A stretch of DNA of 64,000 nt, from NCBI RefSeq assembly GCF_021739485.1, contig NZ_JAJFNK010000003.1, positions 144,413 through 208,412 on the forward strand, written 5' to 3'. The position numbers were made by a program, and so were the translations under genes. The notes below the pieces were generated by a model. The model was not told the DNA's origin. It did no database searches and worked only from the letters and a program-made list of their open reading frames with translations. The stretch comes from Alicyclobacillus tolerans. Lineage in GTDB: Bacteria; Bacillota; Bacilli; Alicyclobacillales; Alicyclobacillaceae. This document shows positions 1-9,020 of the stretch, piece after piece (the stretch's first letter is position 1; the number at the start of each line of letters is the position of its first letter).

Positions 1-577
1 TCTGCGGTTGAAAAAAGGAATGCAGTGACGCTGCCGTTGCCAGTTTTTCGCGCGTTTCCTGCAGAGCCCGCCGGCGTTCGGTTTCGGCCAACGGCAGGAC
101 AAGGTGAACGGTGTTGGAGTCGCGCTGGCTCTGAATCTCGTATCCACTGGCTTCAAAGACTTGCAGCATCTTGTAGTTTTCACCGAGCACGTATGCCTCG
201 AAACGTTTGAACCCGTAGTGCCAAGCGGCCTCAGCGAGGTGTTCCAAGAGCAAGGTTCCAAGTCCTTTGCCATGTAAACGGTCGTCCACTAAAAAGGCAA
301 CTTCTGCGGATTCATCGTCTAAGCGAGAGTAACTCCCCACCCCCAGAGCGGTATCTCCAGACAGACACAGCATGCTCAGACCGTTTGGACCCGTCCCTTT
401 CACCATGCTGTTGATGATTTGTTCACTGACCTCTCGGACAACATGAAAGAACCGAAAATACAAACTTTCTGCGGAAGCGTGACGGAATAATTCTTTAAGG
501 ATTTCTCTGTCGACCGCATTGTCTTGAATCGGCCGCAGGTCTGCCACTTTCCCGTCGCGCAGGATGATTCGCGTCAT
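1..577 (-). CDS. GNAT acyltransferase domain protein, N-terminal part (cut by window edge)
   Basis: The 192 visible residues are the N-terminal end of a protein running off the left edge. They form a GNAT acetyltransferase fold: an opening ADLRPI strand, an ESLYFRFF segment, the acetyl-CoA pyrophosphate loop around RLHGKGLGTLLL, and a late strand with ENYKMLQVFEASGY. The ESxYxRFF plus GNAT combination is typical of the acetyltransferase half of bifunctional acyl-CoA synthetase/GNAT proteins of the Pat type, which acetylate lysines of metabolic enzymes. Whether a CoA-ligase half follows cannot be seen. The ATG at 577 has AAAGGAG about 10 nt upstream. A stand-alone GNAT enzyme is the alternative. 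Confidence 0.75.
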   Translation of the reverse strand, partial: MTRIILRDGKVADLRPIQDNAVDREILKELFRHASAESLYFRFFHVVREVSEQIINSMVKGTGPNGLSMLCLSGDTALGVGSYSRLDDESAEVAFLVDDRLHGKGLGTLLLEHLAEAAWHYGFKRFEAYVLGENYKMLQVFEASGYEIQSQRDSNTVHLVLPLAETERRRALQETREKLATAASLHSFFQPQ

Positions 578-834
578 AAGCAGCCCGCTCCTTTGTTCCA
601 TCCCAGATGGCGTAATAAACAGTCATCCGCGTCAATGTCTCGTTTACCCTATTGTAAACTCCCGTCGAACGTCAACAAACCCCAATCAGACCATTCGATG
701 GACTATTACATGGATTGTGATGAGCAGGGCGCGCCATAACGGGCTGTGGAACTGGGCGGGGGATAGTGGGGGGATCGTTAGGGGGTCCTTCGGTCTCTCT
801 GACACCGCCTGGAGCAGTTGTCTCCGATCAAATC

Positions 835-876
835 CTGTCCCCGGGCAAACCGTGTACTGGATTTGCTCGGGGACAG
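835..876 (-). terminator. Inverted repeat downstream of the oxidoreductase operon
   Basis: Arms at 835-849 and 862-876 (CTGTCCCCGGGCAAA and its near-perfect complement, one mismatch) enclose a 12-nt loop. It lies about 80 nt past the stop of the minus-strand oxidoreductase operon, so it may end that transcript. No convincing T-run follows, so it could instead be a structured 3' end. The rest of 578-954 shows no gene. Confidence 0.4.
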
Positions 877-954
877 CCTCGTGTTTCACCCTATCCGCCA
901 GCGAACCGGACAGTCCGGACACTCAGCGCTGGGCCACCTGAGGGGTCGCTTAAC

Positions 955-3252
955 TCACAAATAAGGATTTTCGTGCTTGGCTTTCAACCGTTGCCAACGC
1001 CGGTCGATTTCCTGGTCAATGTCTTCCACGAGTTCTTTGTACTCGGGTTTGAGCAGGTGTCTTGTCTTACCCATGGTCCCCAGCCAATCGGTCACAGGCA
1101 CTTTCTTGCCTTTGGCTTCTGGGTCGTAGGTGATGGTGGTGATGCCGCGCTCCACTTCGTACAGCGGGAAGAAGTTGGAGTTGACAGCGAGTTCTACGAT
1201 GTCGCGTCCGTCTTCGTCCTTGGACTTCCAGTTGAGCGGACAGGCGCTGAGCAGCTTTCCGTACGCCAGTCCTTCGTGCTGCGCATACCACTGGGCTTTT
1301 GCCGCTTTGCGCACCAAGTCTTGCGGGAACGCCTCAGTTCCTGTAAACACATATGGGATGTTGGTGGCAGCCATCAACTGCACAGTGTCTTTGTGGTGGA
1401 ACGACTTGCCGGATTCATTTTTCCCCACGTTTGACGTCGAGGTCATATGGCCTTTGGGCGTCGAATACGACAGTTGGCTCCCGGTGTTCATGTAACCTTC
1501 GTTGTCGTACTCCACAATAATCATTTTGTGGTTGCGCAGGGCGGCGCCGATCGCTGAACCCATGCCGATATCCATTCCGCCGTCGCCGGTGACCATCACA
1601 AATGTAAAGTCGTCGCTGACGTCAATTTCGCCTCTGCGCTTTAATTCAAAGAACGCTTCGACGGTTCCAGACAGGGTTGCAGCCCCGTTTTGGAACAGGT
1701 TGTGAATGTACGTCTGCTTGTGTGAAGAATACGGGTACCCGGTTGTCGTGACCATACCGCACCCCGTTTGGAACAACGTGACGATGTCCCCTTCGATGCC
1801 CTTGAAGAACATTTCCAAATTGGGGAAGATACCGCAGCCTGGACAGGCTCCATGGCCCGGTGCAATCCGTTTGGGTTTGCTTGTGAGTGCGCGCAGGGAG
1901 GGTACTGCGACTTTGAGCCGGCCGTCTTCTTGTTCTGTGACTTTGATGAGACCGGAACGGAATGCGTCGTCGTACAGCGGCTCAACCACGCGCTTTGGCG
2001 CTTGCTCAGGGTCGCCCGGAGTTTGCCCGTAGTAATCAAATGGAACTTCAATCACGCCGGTTTCTGCCGCCTTTATCGCCAGTGAGAACAGGGCTTGTGC
2101 ATCGTCTTGGTAGAAGTCTTTGCCGCCAACGCCGAAGACTCGGCTGAGCACCAAGGTGTGGTTGTCAGGGTCTTCTTGCAGCGCTGCTTTGACTTCGTGC
2201 GTGATGTTGGCGCCATGACCGCCGTAGGAGTCAGCTCGTTCGCCGACCAGCACGGCTTTGACGTTTTTCAACGCTTCGCGGATTTCCGCGGCCGGGAACG
2301 GGCGGATCATGTTTGGACTGATAACGCCGGCTTTCACACCTTGCGCCCGCAGTTTGTCGACGACGTCTTTTGCAGTCTCTGCTGCAGAGTTTAAGAGGAA
2401 CAGCGCAACCTCTGCGTCTTCCATCTGGTACAGGTCCAGGATGGGGTAGGAACGTCCCGACAACTTGCGGTATTCTTGCTCGATCCGTTCAAATACGTCG
2501 TGCGCTGCATACAGGGCTTGCGAGTGTTGATAGTGGGTGTTGATTAAATCGGGATCGTTCATGTACGGCCCAATCGTGACTGGGTTTTTCGGGTCCAAAG
2601 CATGGACGTATCCGGTGGGTTTGTCACCGACGAAGTCCTGAACGACCTGCCGGTCGGCAAAGTACAGCACGCGCCGCTTTTGATGCGATGTGAAAAATCC
2701 GTCATAAGCGACAATGACTGGCAAGCGCACTTTTGCGTCTTCAGCGAGTTTGAGTGCCATGATGTTCATGTCGTACACGGCTTGAGGAGTTCTGGCCATT
2801 AAAATGACCCATCCGGTATTCAAGCCGTAGTACAGGTCTGAGTGGTCGCCACGGATGTCCAGCGGGCCACTGACAGCCCGGGTTACCAGATTCAGGACCA
2901 TGGGAAACCGGGTACCGGATTGCACAGGGAGCTGCTCCAGCATGTACAGGAATCCTTGTGAACTGGTGGCGTTAAACACGCGAGCGCCGGCAGCGGCAGC
3001 GCCGTAACAAATACCCGCTGAACCGTGTTCCCCATCGGCTGGAATCATGACGATGTCGTGTTCGCCGCGGGCCTTCATCTGGTCCAGGTATTGGGCCACT
3101 TCGGTGGACGGCGTGATGGGGAAATAGCCCATAATGTGATAGTTGATCTGGGCTGCCGCCATGGCGGCCATTTCATTGCCGCTTTCAAATACTGAATTTT
3201 GTTTGGGTTCAGGGGCACTCGGTTGCTGTTCTAACTCTCGTTCTTGAATCAT
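955..3252 (-). CDS. 2-oxoacid (pyruvate-type):ferredoxin oxidoreductase, fused alpha-beta subunit
   Basis: This 765-residue protein is a fusion of the alpha and beta subunits of pyruvate:ferredoxin-type oxidoreductases, which oxidise a 2-oxoacid to acyl-CoA and CO2 and reduce ferredoxin. The alpha half has the ITPSTEVAQYL region and an RGDHSDLY stretch. The beta half begins near residue 470 with the iron-sulfur motif GACPGCG. It carries the thiamine diphosphate segment GDGGMDIGMGSAIGAA and then DNEGYMNTG, which favours pyruvate as substrate. The 3' partner subunits are encoded just upstream on the same strand with their stop overlapping this start region. Of several start codons, ATG 3252 has the best-spaced AGGAG; ATG 3258 is the alternative. 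Confidence 0.9.
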   Translation of the reverse strand: MIQERELEQQPSAPEPKQNSVFESGNEMAAMAAAQINYHIMGYFPITPSTEVAQYLDQMKARGEHDIVMIPADGEHGSAGICYGAAAAGARVFNATSSQGFLYMLEQLPVQSGTRFPMVLNLVTRAVSGPLDIRGDHSDLYYGLNTGWVILMARTPQAVYDMNIMALKLAEDAKVRLPVIVAYDGFFTSHQKRRVLYFADRQVVQDFVGDKPTGYVHALDPKNPVTIGPYMNDPDLINTHYQHSQALYAAHDVFERIEQEYRKLSGRSYPILDLYQMEDAEVALFLLNSAAETAKDVVDKLRAQGVKAGVISPNMIRPFPAAEIREALKNVKAVLVGERADSYGGHGANITHEVKAALQEDPDNHTLVLSRVFGVGGKDFYQDDAQALFSLAIKAAETGVIEVPFDYYGQTPGDPEQAPKRVVEPLYDDAFRSGLIKVTEQEDGRLKVAVPSLRALTSKPKRIAPGHGACPGCGIFPNLEMFFKGIEGDIVTLFQTGCGMVTTTGYPYSSHKQTYIHNLFQNGAATLSGTVEAFFELKRRGEIDVSDDFTFVMVTGDGGMDIGMGSAIGAALRNHKMIIVEYDNEGYMNTGSQLSYSTPKGHMTSTSNVGKNESGKSFHHKDTVQLMAATNIPYVFTGTEAFPQDLVRKAAKAQWYAQHEGLAYGKLLSACPLNWKSKDEDGRDIVELAVNSNFFPLYEVERGITTITYDPEAKGKKVPVTDWLGTMGKTRHLLKPEYKELVEDIDQEIDRRWQRLKAKHENPYL

Positions 3253-3257
3253 CACCA

Positions 3258-4271
3258 TCACTCCTGTTCTACAGATACGAGTGCGAAATGATGCGCTACG
3301 CGATGCTCAGCAGCGTACGAATCGTTCTCGCGCAGCGGCGTCAAGGCGTCCGTCGGGCACGCTTGAACGCACTTGAGACAGCCCTTGCAATACTGATAGT
3401 CGATGCCTTTCAGAAACATATTGGCCTTTCCTCTGGCGTCGAGCCCTTGCTCCCAAACGAAGCACATGTCGGGACAGACGACGTCGCAGGCGGCGCAGTG
3501 GATGCATTCCGCGAGGTTGAAGTCGGGAAGAAACCCTTGCCTGGAGCCGCTGAGGTCTTTTAAAAAGCTGTTTCCAGGATTGACAATGGCGCCTCCCATC
3601 GGCTGGGTCTTGTACCCGAGTGCGGGAACCGGGCGCTGAAAGGGTACGGACTCCGCTCCTTGAGGGACTTCTATTCGTTGAAATGTCACGCTTTCGTACC
3701 CGCGATCAAACGTCCGAAGGTTGGGTTCCACCATGTGTGGATACTTTTTCTCAAAGGTTTTCCGGATCACGGAGCGCATGGTGTCGGCGTCAAGAAAATC
3801 GCAAATCCGGAACAGGGCGCCAAGCATTGCGGTGTTTACACGAGTTTTTTCTTCAAGTGAGATGCCGAGGGCATCGACGGTGGCGAGTGTGCCGTGATCG
3901 AGCCCGAGTTCCTCGCGAATCTCGTCAAAACTGCGAGTAGAGTTGACCAGCACGATGCCGTCCGCGACCAAACCGCTGACGACATTGACGGTTTTATACA
4001 GCGCTTCGTGAAAGATTCCGACGACGTGCGGCTGCTCGATAGGACTATGGTCGCGAATTTGTGTATCTGGGTCACAGAACCGAACAAAAGATTTCACCGG
4101 TGTTCCTTTTTTTTCAGAACCATAAGAGGAAAAGTTCGAACCGTTTAAGCCGAGTCCCATGACCCCGGCTTCGGCCAGCATCTTTCCCGCCAGATTCGCT
4201 CCGAGCCCGCCAATGGATTCCAAACGAATTTCGTAAAAACCAAGTTCGTTTTTAACGGGTAGTTTAGACAT
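3258..4271 (-). CDS. 2-oxoacid:ferredoxin oxidoreductase, fused gamma-delta subunit
   Basis: The first two thirds of this 337-residue protein match the gamma subunit (IGGLGANLAGKMLAEAG near the N-terminus, then a YGSEKKGTPVKSFVR segment). The last third is a delta-type 2[4Fe-4S] ferredoxin domain with two clusters, CIHCAACDVVCP and CKGCLKCVQACP. It delivers electrons from the alpha-beta protein encoded immediately downstream; the two reading frames abut, so translation is probably coupled. An upstream in-frame start at 4304 exists, but ATG 4271 follows AAGGGGTG at good spacing and starts directly before the conserved region. Packing four subunits into two genes is compact but known in this superfamily. 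Confidence 0.88.
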   Translation of the reverse strand: MSKLPVKNELGFYEIRLESIGGLGANLAGKMLAEAGVMGLGLNGSNFSSYGSEKKGTPVKSFVRFCDPDTQIRDHSPIEQPHVVGIFHEALYKTVNVVSGLVADGIVLVNSTRSFDEIREELGLDHGTLATVDALGISLEEKTRVNTAMLGALFRICDFLDADTMRSVIRKTFEKKYPHMVEPNLRTFDRGYESVTFQRIEVPQGAESVPFQRPVPALGYKTQPMGGAIVNPGNSFLKDLSGSRQGFLPDFNLAECIHCAACDVVCPDMCFVWEQGLDARGKANMFLKGIDYQYCKGCLKCVQACPTDALTPLRENDSYAAEHRVAHHFALVSVEQE

Positions 4272-4695
4272 TGCGTCACACCCCTTGTATATGGCACGTA
4301 ACACGTGGCACGTTTGGTCCTACATGTCGATCTTAAAAATGTGGGGGGATTTTCGTAAGCATAGGAGTAACTAATTTCGGCTGACCTGTATGAGGGAGAC
4401 CAAAGTGTTGTTCGGACTATACGAGATAGAATGAATGTACTATTGGAGGACTATCTCAAGACGTGCTGTGTTATAGTTCAAAATTATTGACCCAAAGGTG
4501 TTCCACAACAGTTAAGCGGTTGTCCACTGTCACGGTCTCGGACGAATCGATGAATTTCGCGAAAAAACAACAGATTTCGGGACAAAGGTCCTATATACGG
4601 GAGCTCGTGTGAGAGGTAAATTCAAATCAAATTAAATGGAAACCGCCATCTACAACTCGATGGGAGTCATCCGGCGTGCGTTTTTTGCAGGCGTC

Positions 4696-4741
4696 TGGAG
4701 CCTTGGTGATAAAAGATGTGGAGCCTTGGTGGTAAAAGATA
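4696..4741 (+). repeat. Two-copy 23-bp tandem repeat
   Basis: Two copies of a 23-bp unit starting TGGAGCCTTGGTG (4696-4718 and 4719-4741, two differences) sit directly before the ribosome site of the winged-helix gene. The rest of 4305-4695 has no recognisable gene; it is AT-rich intergenic DNA between divergent genes. Confidence 0.7.
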
Positions 4742-4762
4742 TGGAACAGGGGGGACGGGACG

Positions 4763-5014
4763 ATGGATCAGATTACCCGTTTTATGAATCCGTCGAGGAG
4801 AAAATTGTTGCTGTTGCTGGCTGAACAGTCGCCGAGAACCATACCTGAACTCAGTACTCTGCTGGGAATTACGCAACGCACCTGTAAAGCGACAATCAAC
4901 CGGCTCATGGAACTCGAATTTGTCAAAGTGCTGCCGGACCACTCTGTGGTCATCACGGAACACGGCCGAGACTATGCCCGCCGCTTGAGGGTGTCCATTC
5001 GTCAACTGGCGTAA
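4763..5014 (+). CDS. Small winged-helix DNA-binding protein
   Basis: These 83 residues make one winged-helix domain with helix-turn-helix TIPELSTLLGITQRTCKATINRLMEL (residues about 31-56), followed by a wing ending in a short basic tail. It resembles the DNA-binding core of MarR/ArsR-like regulators without a ligand domain, so a stand-alone repressor or transcription accessory role is inferred. The ATG at 4763 follows a G-rich site (GGGGGGACGGGACG). It is monocistronic, with a terminator hairpin 40 nt downstream, and is transcribed divergently from the oxidoreductase operon, which it might control. Confidence 0.6.
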   Translation: MDQITRFMNPSRRKLLLLLAEQSPRTIPELSTLLGITQRTCKATINRLMELEFVKVLPDHSVVITEHGRDYARRLRVSIRQLA

Positions 5015-5055
5015 AACTCCGATACCTATGGCATTTGTGAAGATGCCCCGCTAGA

Positions 5056-5080
5056 GGCCACCGCTTTTGCGGCGGCCTTT
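5056..5080 (+). terminator. Rho-independent terminator after winged-helix gene
   Basis: Stem GGCCACCGC (5056-5064) pairs with GCGGCGGCC (5069-5077) across a TTTT loop with one mismatch, followed by TTT. It lies between convergent genes. Confidence 0.6.
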
Positions 5081-5108
5081 GGCGCGTCTCGGGGAGAGGA
5101 CTGTTCTC

Positions 5109-6056
5109 TCATGGACTCACGGTGACTAAAGTTCCATAGTGAATGTCGTGCCACACCGTATCTGCGGTTGGAGGCGGCAGTTCTACGCATCCGAGGCTTT
5201 GCGGAAATCCATAAGACCCCCGGACAAATCCGTGCACCGCGTCACCGCCGTTAAAATAACTCACCCAGGGAACGTTTGGATCGTGGTACTTGGTCCCGTT
5301 GGGATTGGTTCCGCTCATGGTCTGTGCCTGATACCGAAGGTAGACGGGCCATGTCCCTGTGGCAGTAGGGCTCTGTGGAATACCTGTGTTGACCAGGGAA
5401 GTCAATATGACTCTTCCATTCTGCCAGAGTGTCAAACGTTCCGGCAGCGCCTCACTCACCTCGACGTAACTGTATCCGTACGCATTGGGTTTGGCTTGAT
5501 GGGATAGCAGCTTCTTCCAAACTACGGGTCCAGCCACTCCATCTACGGCGAGTCCATTTTGCCGTTCGAACGACATGACGGCTCCTTGGGTCATCGAATC
5601 GTACATCCCTCGTGTCCACAAGGTCTGCAGTTGCGGCGGGGTGTTTGCATACCTCCAATGCCATGTTCCAGGTTGAGGCAAAGTCGACGGGTTGACCCCA
5701 TTCGCGTGAACCAGTTGTCCGTGAATCGAACTGGTCGGAGTGAAAGTCAGCGGCAAATAGCCCAGATTACTCAACAACTCCTGCAAGCGCTGGACTGCTG
5801 GGGAACGCGTTCCTGGCGTCAGCACCGGGTAAACAGGTTTTGGGGTTTTTTTGGGCTTTGGAGCTTGCGCTGACACCGGGAGGGCTGGAGATGGGGAGTC
5901 GGCTTTCTGGATCGGCGGCGCGTTCAAAGCGTTGTTTCCGGAGGTCGATTTGGCGGATGGGTGCGTTGCCACCGTAACTGAGGTGCGGTTCAGCGCAGCA
6001 CAACCGGTTAAAGCGAAACAGAGACAGACCGTGGCGAACAAACGAAGTCCTCTCAA
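5109..6056 (-). CDS. Lipoprotein L,D-transpeptidase with peptidoglycan-binding domain
   Basis: A 315-residue lipoprotein: signal peptide with lipobox LTGC (cysteine near residue 19), a Ser/Pro/Lys-rich linker, a PG_binding_1-type helical repeat (RSPAVQRLQELLSNLGYLP ... AVMSFERQNGLAVDGVAGP, about residues 85-180), then a YkuD L,D-transpeptidase domain. The catalytic block is HGFVRGSYGFPQSLGCVELP, with the nucleophilic cysteine in SLGC. It should act outside the membrane, making or modifying L,D cross-links in vegetative or spore peptidoglycan. The TTG start at 6056 follows an AGGAGAAGG site. Monocistronic. Confidence 0.88.
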   Translation of the reverse strand: MRGLRLFATVCLCFALTGCAALNRTSVTVATHPSAKSTSGNNALNAPPIQKADSPSPALPVSAQAPKPKKTPKPVYPVLTPGTRSPAVQRLQELLSNLGYLPLTFTPTSSIHGQLVHANGVNPSTLPQPGTWHWRYANTPPQLQTLWTRGMYDSMTQGAVMSFERQNGLAVDGVAGPVVWKKLLSHQAKPNAYGYSYVEVSEALPERLTLWQNGRVILTSLVNTGIPQSPTATGTWPVYLRYQAQTMSGTNPNGTKYHDPNVPWVSYFNGGDAVHGFVRGSYGFPQSLGCVELPPPTADTVWHDIHYGTLVTVSP

Positions 6057-6238
6057 AGATTGACACCTTCTCCTCGTGGAGTCACCCTCTAGAAGGTTTC
6101 ACCCTTCCGAGCTCTACCATATTGAGGAACCTCGCTGAATATTCGTTAAACACTGCTGAGAAAAGACATAGAGAGACTCGTGAGGGGGGATTTCCCGAAC
6201 TCCATCAATGTGACGGTTAATCTATATGAAAAGAGGAC

Positions 6239-6269
6239 AAAAAAAGTGCCGGACAATTGTGGCCGGCAC
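6239..6269 (-). terminator. Rho-independent terminator, HxlR gene
   Basis: On the minus strand GTGCCGG/CCGGCAC arms (6263-6269 and 6246-6252) are followed by seven T residues (6239-6245). It lies about 100 nt beyond the HxlR-type gene. Confidence 0.8.
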
Positions 6270-6366
6270 CGCGAGGATTGCAATAAAGGGGGATTGTAAA
6301 ACCGCTGACTTTTCATAGAAACGGTGTAGATGGGATGTTGGTAGGTCATCCCGTTAGCGTGCAGCT

Positions 6367-6702
6367 TCAGTCCCGGGACTCCGCTGCGACTCGCACAATC
6401 CAGTCGTCCGCCCATTTTTGTACTTCATCCATGACTGGAGCGAGCGCTCTTCCTTTGTCGGTCAACTCGTATTCAATGCGCACCGGAGTCTCAGGGTACA
6501 CGTGCCGCTTCAAAATCCCAGCGCTTTCCAGCTCCTTAAATCGCTCAGCAAGCATGCGATCGCTCATGTTTGGAATCATTTCGGAAATATCTTTGAACCT
6601 CTTGCGCCCGTCCAACAATACGCGAATAATCAGACCTGTCCAACGCTTGCCGAGTAATTCAAAGGCAGATTCAAATTTTGGGCATAAGTGTTCGATTTGC
6701 AT
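6367..6702 (-). CDS. HxlR-family winged-helix regulator
   Basis: A 111-residue protein with the full HxlR signature: an N-terminal cysteine (HLCPKFESAFELLGKRWTG), FKDISEMIPNMSDRMLAERFKELE as the recognition helix region, and PVRIEYELTDKGRAL in the wing. Members are often redox- or aldehyde-responsive. The single cysteine at residue 7 fits the position of the sensing cysteine in some relatives. It is divergent from the aldo/keto reductase gene 160 bp away, so it is the likely regulator of that gene (inference from position). Confidence 0.88.
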   Translation of the reverse strand: MQIEHLCPKFESAFELLGKRWTGLIIRVLLDGRKRFKDISEMIPNMSDRMLAERFKELESAGILKRHVYPETPVRIEYELTDKGRALAPVMDEVQKWADDWIVRVAAESRD

Positions 6703-6861
6703 TCTACGTCGCCCCCTAGCTGCAAAAATTTGAGCCGTCGATGTGTTAAGGGTATTTTAGCACGGCAACTTCACAAACGTAAGTGTACACCAGAAAATGG
6801 TTCTCAAGTAGAACCTCATTTTTGGATTAGGGTATGATGTTGAAGGATAGGAGGGATGTCC

Positions 6862-7848
6862 ATGTACCAGAGAAAACTGGGCAATGAAGGTCTCGTGGTA
6901 TCGGCTGTCGGACTGGGCTGTATGGGAATGTCCGATTTCTACAGTCATCGCAACGACGAAGAATCGATCGCGACCATTCACCAGGCGATTGAGTCCGGTG
7001 TGACGCTGTTAGATACGGCCGACATGTATGGGGTCGGACGGAACGAAGAACTGGTGGGCAAGGCCATTGCCGGCCGCCGCGATCGCGTGGTGATTGCAAC
7101 CAAATTTGGCAATGTACGCGATGCTTCCGGCGCGTTTGTAGGCATAAACGGCAGACCGGAGTACGTGAAGGCGGCTTGCGACGCAAGCCTTCGCAGGCTG
7201 GGTGTGAACGAGATTGACTTGTACTATCAACACCGCGTTGACCCGAGTGTACCGATTGAAGAGACCGTCGGTGCCATGGCGGATTTAGTGCAGGCCGGAA
7301 AGGTTCGCTATATCGGCTTGTCGGAAGCTTCCGCGGACACGATTCGCCGGGCGCACAAGGTTCACCCTGTCACGGCGCTGCAAACCGAGTATTCGCTGTG
7401 GAGCCGCGACGTCGAGGAAGACATCTTGCCCACGTGCCGCGACTTAAAAATTGGATTCGTACCGTACAGTCCCCTGGGACGCGGCTTCTTAACGGGTCAG
7501 ATTCAGCGGTTTGAAGACTTGGCGGAAGACGACTATCGCCGCTATTCGCCGCGTTTTCAGGACGAGAACTTTCAAAAGAACCTCGATCTCGTCGCAAAAA
7601 TTCGCGAATTAGCCAACGAAAAGGGTTGTACACCTGCTCAGTTGGCACTTGCCTGGCTGTTGGCGCAAGGCGACGACATCGTCCCGATTCCAGGCACCAA
7701 GCGGCGCAAGTACTTGGAGGAAAACCTCGGCGCCCTCGATGTACAATTGACAGATGCAGATTTGGCCGCTATCGAAGCGGCAGCGCCTCGGGGTGCAGCG
7801 GCGGGAGAGCGCTATCCAGAGGCAGCGATGCGGTCTGTGAACCGATAA
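6862..7848 (+). CDS. Aldo/keto reductase
   Basis: This 328-residue NADPH-dependent oxidoreductase has the catalytic tetrad in order: Asp in LLDTADMYG, Tyr in the same block, Lys in VVIATKFG and His in YYQHRVD. It ends with the cofactor-binding [16 protein letters not shown]. The family reduces aldehydes and ketones; the closest subfamily is AKR11/13-like enzymes, and the substrate is unknown. ATG 6862 with GGAGG 7 nt upstream starts the conserved MYQRKLG; ATG 6856 overlaps that ribosome site. A glycerate kinase gene follows 35 bp later, so the two may be cotranscribed. Confidence 0.9.
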   Translation: MYQRKLGNEGLVVSAVGLGCMGMSDFYSHRNDEESIATIHQAIESGVTLLDTADMYGVGRNEELVGKAIAGRRDRVVIATKFGNVRDASGAFVGINGRPEYVKAACDASLRRLGVNEIDLYYQHRVDPSVPIEETVGAMADLVQAGKVRYIGLSEASADTIRRAHKVHPVTALQTEYSLWSRDVEEDILPTCRDLKIGFVPYSPLGRGFLTGQIQRFEDLAEDDYRRYSPRFQDENFQKNLDLVAKIRELANEKGCTPAQLALAWLLAQGDDIVPIPGTKRRKYLEENLGALDVQLTDADLAAIEAAAPRGAAAGERYPEAAMRSVNR

Positions 7849-7883
7849 GAGCTGCATGATACGGGATTAAAGGGGAAAATTTG

Positions 7884-9020
7884 ATGAAGATTGTGGTTGC
7901 TCCCGACTCGTTTAAAGGGTCGTTGTCCGCAAGAGAGGTCACACGGACCATGGTGCAGGCGGTACAACGGGTCATACCCGATTGCCGAATTGATGAAGTC
8001 CCAATCGCTGACGGCGGGGAAGGCACGGTCGACTGCCTGGTGGCAGCAACCGGGGGGCAAATCGTAAAGGTTCCGGTTCGCGATCCGTTGGGGCGTACGG
8101 TGGACGGTTCGTATGGTCTCCTGCCGGACGGAACTTGCGTCATTGAAGTGGCTGCGGCGGCGGGACTCACCATGGTTAAGGATGCAGAGCGGGATATTCT
8201 TCGCCAAAGTTCCTATGGTGTGGGACAACTCATTGCTCATGCTTTGGAAGCTGGACACACCTCGTTTGTTGTCGGGCTTGGCGGCAGTGCTACGAACGAC
8301 GCCGGGGCCGGCATGCTCGAAGCGTTGGGAGTGCGTTTTTTCGATGCGTTGCACCAAAGCGTTCCGGGTACACCCGAAGGGTTGTTAAACCTGCAAAGCG
8401 TCGACCTGACTGGAATTCACCCTGGGTTGGCCCAAGCGGAGATTCGGGTCGCTTGTGACGTCAACAACCCGTTATGCGGTCCCAATGGGGCTTCGGCCAT
8501 CTTTGGTCCCCAAAAGGGTGCCACTGAGGAACTGATTCCCGTTTTAGACCGAGCATTGGACCGGTTTGCGGGTGTCGTGGAATCCCAGACTGGAACTGCG
8601 TTTCGGGAGATGGAAGGGGCCGGGGCGGCCGGCGGACTGGGTGGGGCCTTCGCCGGAGTATTGGGTGCCAAACTGATTCAGGGAATCGATTTGGTGCTCG
8701 ATGTTGTGGACTTTAATCGCCGATTGCAAGGTGCGGATTTGGTGTTGACTGGGGAAGGGCGGACGGACGGGCAAACCATGCAAGGCAAAGCCGTGTTTGG
8801 AATCGGCCGGCGCGCCAGAGAGGCATCAGTACCCGTGTTTTGTATTTCCGGTGCAGTGACCCCTGACGCCCGGGCGCTGTACGACTTAGGCGTGACTGCG
8901 CTGTTTGCCATTCCAAACGGCCCGCTCTCGCTGCCGGAGTGTCTGGACCGCGCGGGAGAACTGCTCGCCGACGCAGTCGAATCCGCCGTTCGCGCGTTTG
9001 TTGCAGGTCATTCCTCGTAA
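7884..9020 (+). CDS. Glycerate kinase (GarK/GlxK family)
   Basis: 378 residues, full length for the glycerate 2-kinase (type II, GarK/GlxK) family. Signatures are the opening KIVVAPDSFKGSLSA, the acidic DEVPIADGGEGT motif, GLGGSATNDAGAG near residue 130, and LTGEGRTDGQT near residue 290. It phosphorylates D-glycerate with ATP, feeding glycerate into glycolysis. ATG 7884 has AGGGG 8 nt upstream; the TTG three bases earlier is less likely. Its 3' end overlaps the convergent SDR gene by 13 bp. Confidence 0.92.
   Translation: MKIVVAPDSFKGSLSAREVTRTMVQAVQRVIPDCRIDEVPIADGGEGTVDCLVAATGGQIVKVPVRDPLGRTVDGSYGLLPDGTCVIEVAAAAGLTMVKDAERDILRQSSYGVGQLIAHALEAGHTSFVVGLGGSATNDAGAGMLEALGVRFFDALHQSVPGTPEGLLNLQSVDLTGIHPGLAQAEIRVACDVNNPLCGPNGASAIFGPQKGATEELIPVLDRALDRFAGVVESQTGTAFREMEGAGAAGGLGGAFAGVLGAKLIQGIDLVLDVVDFNRRLQGADLVLTGEGRTDGQTMQGKAVFGIGRRAREASVPVFCISGAVTPDARALYDLGVTALFAIPNGPLSLPECLDRAGELLADAVESAVRAFVAGHSS

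Noticed and set aside
766..1434. 222-codon plus-strand frame opposite the alpha-beta oxidoreductase gene
   Set aside because: It is the antisense shadow of a strongly conserved gene.
4290..4315. Two TGGCACG words upstream of the gamma-delta oxidoreductase gene
   Set aside because: Their spacing is 14 bp rather than 11 bp, and orientation does not fit the motif seen in the element.
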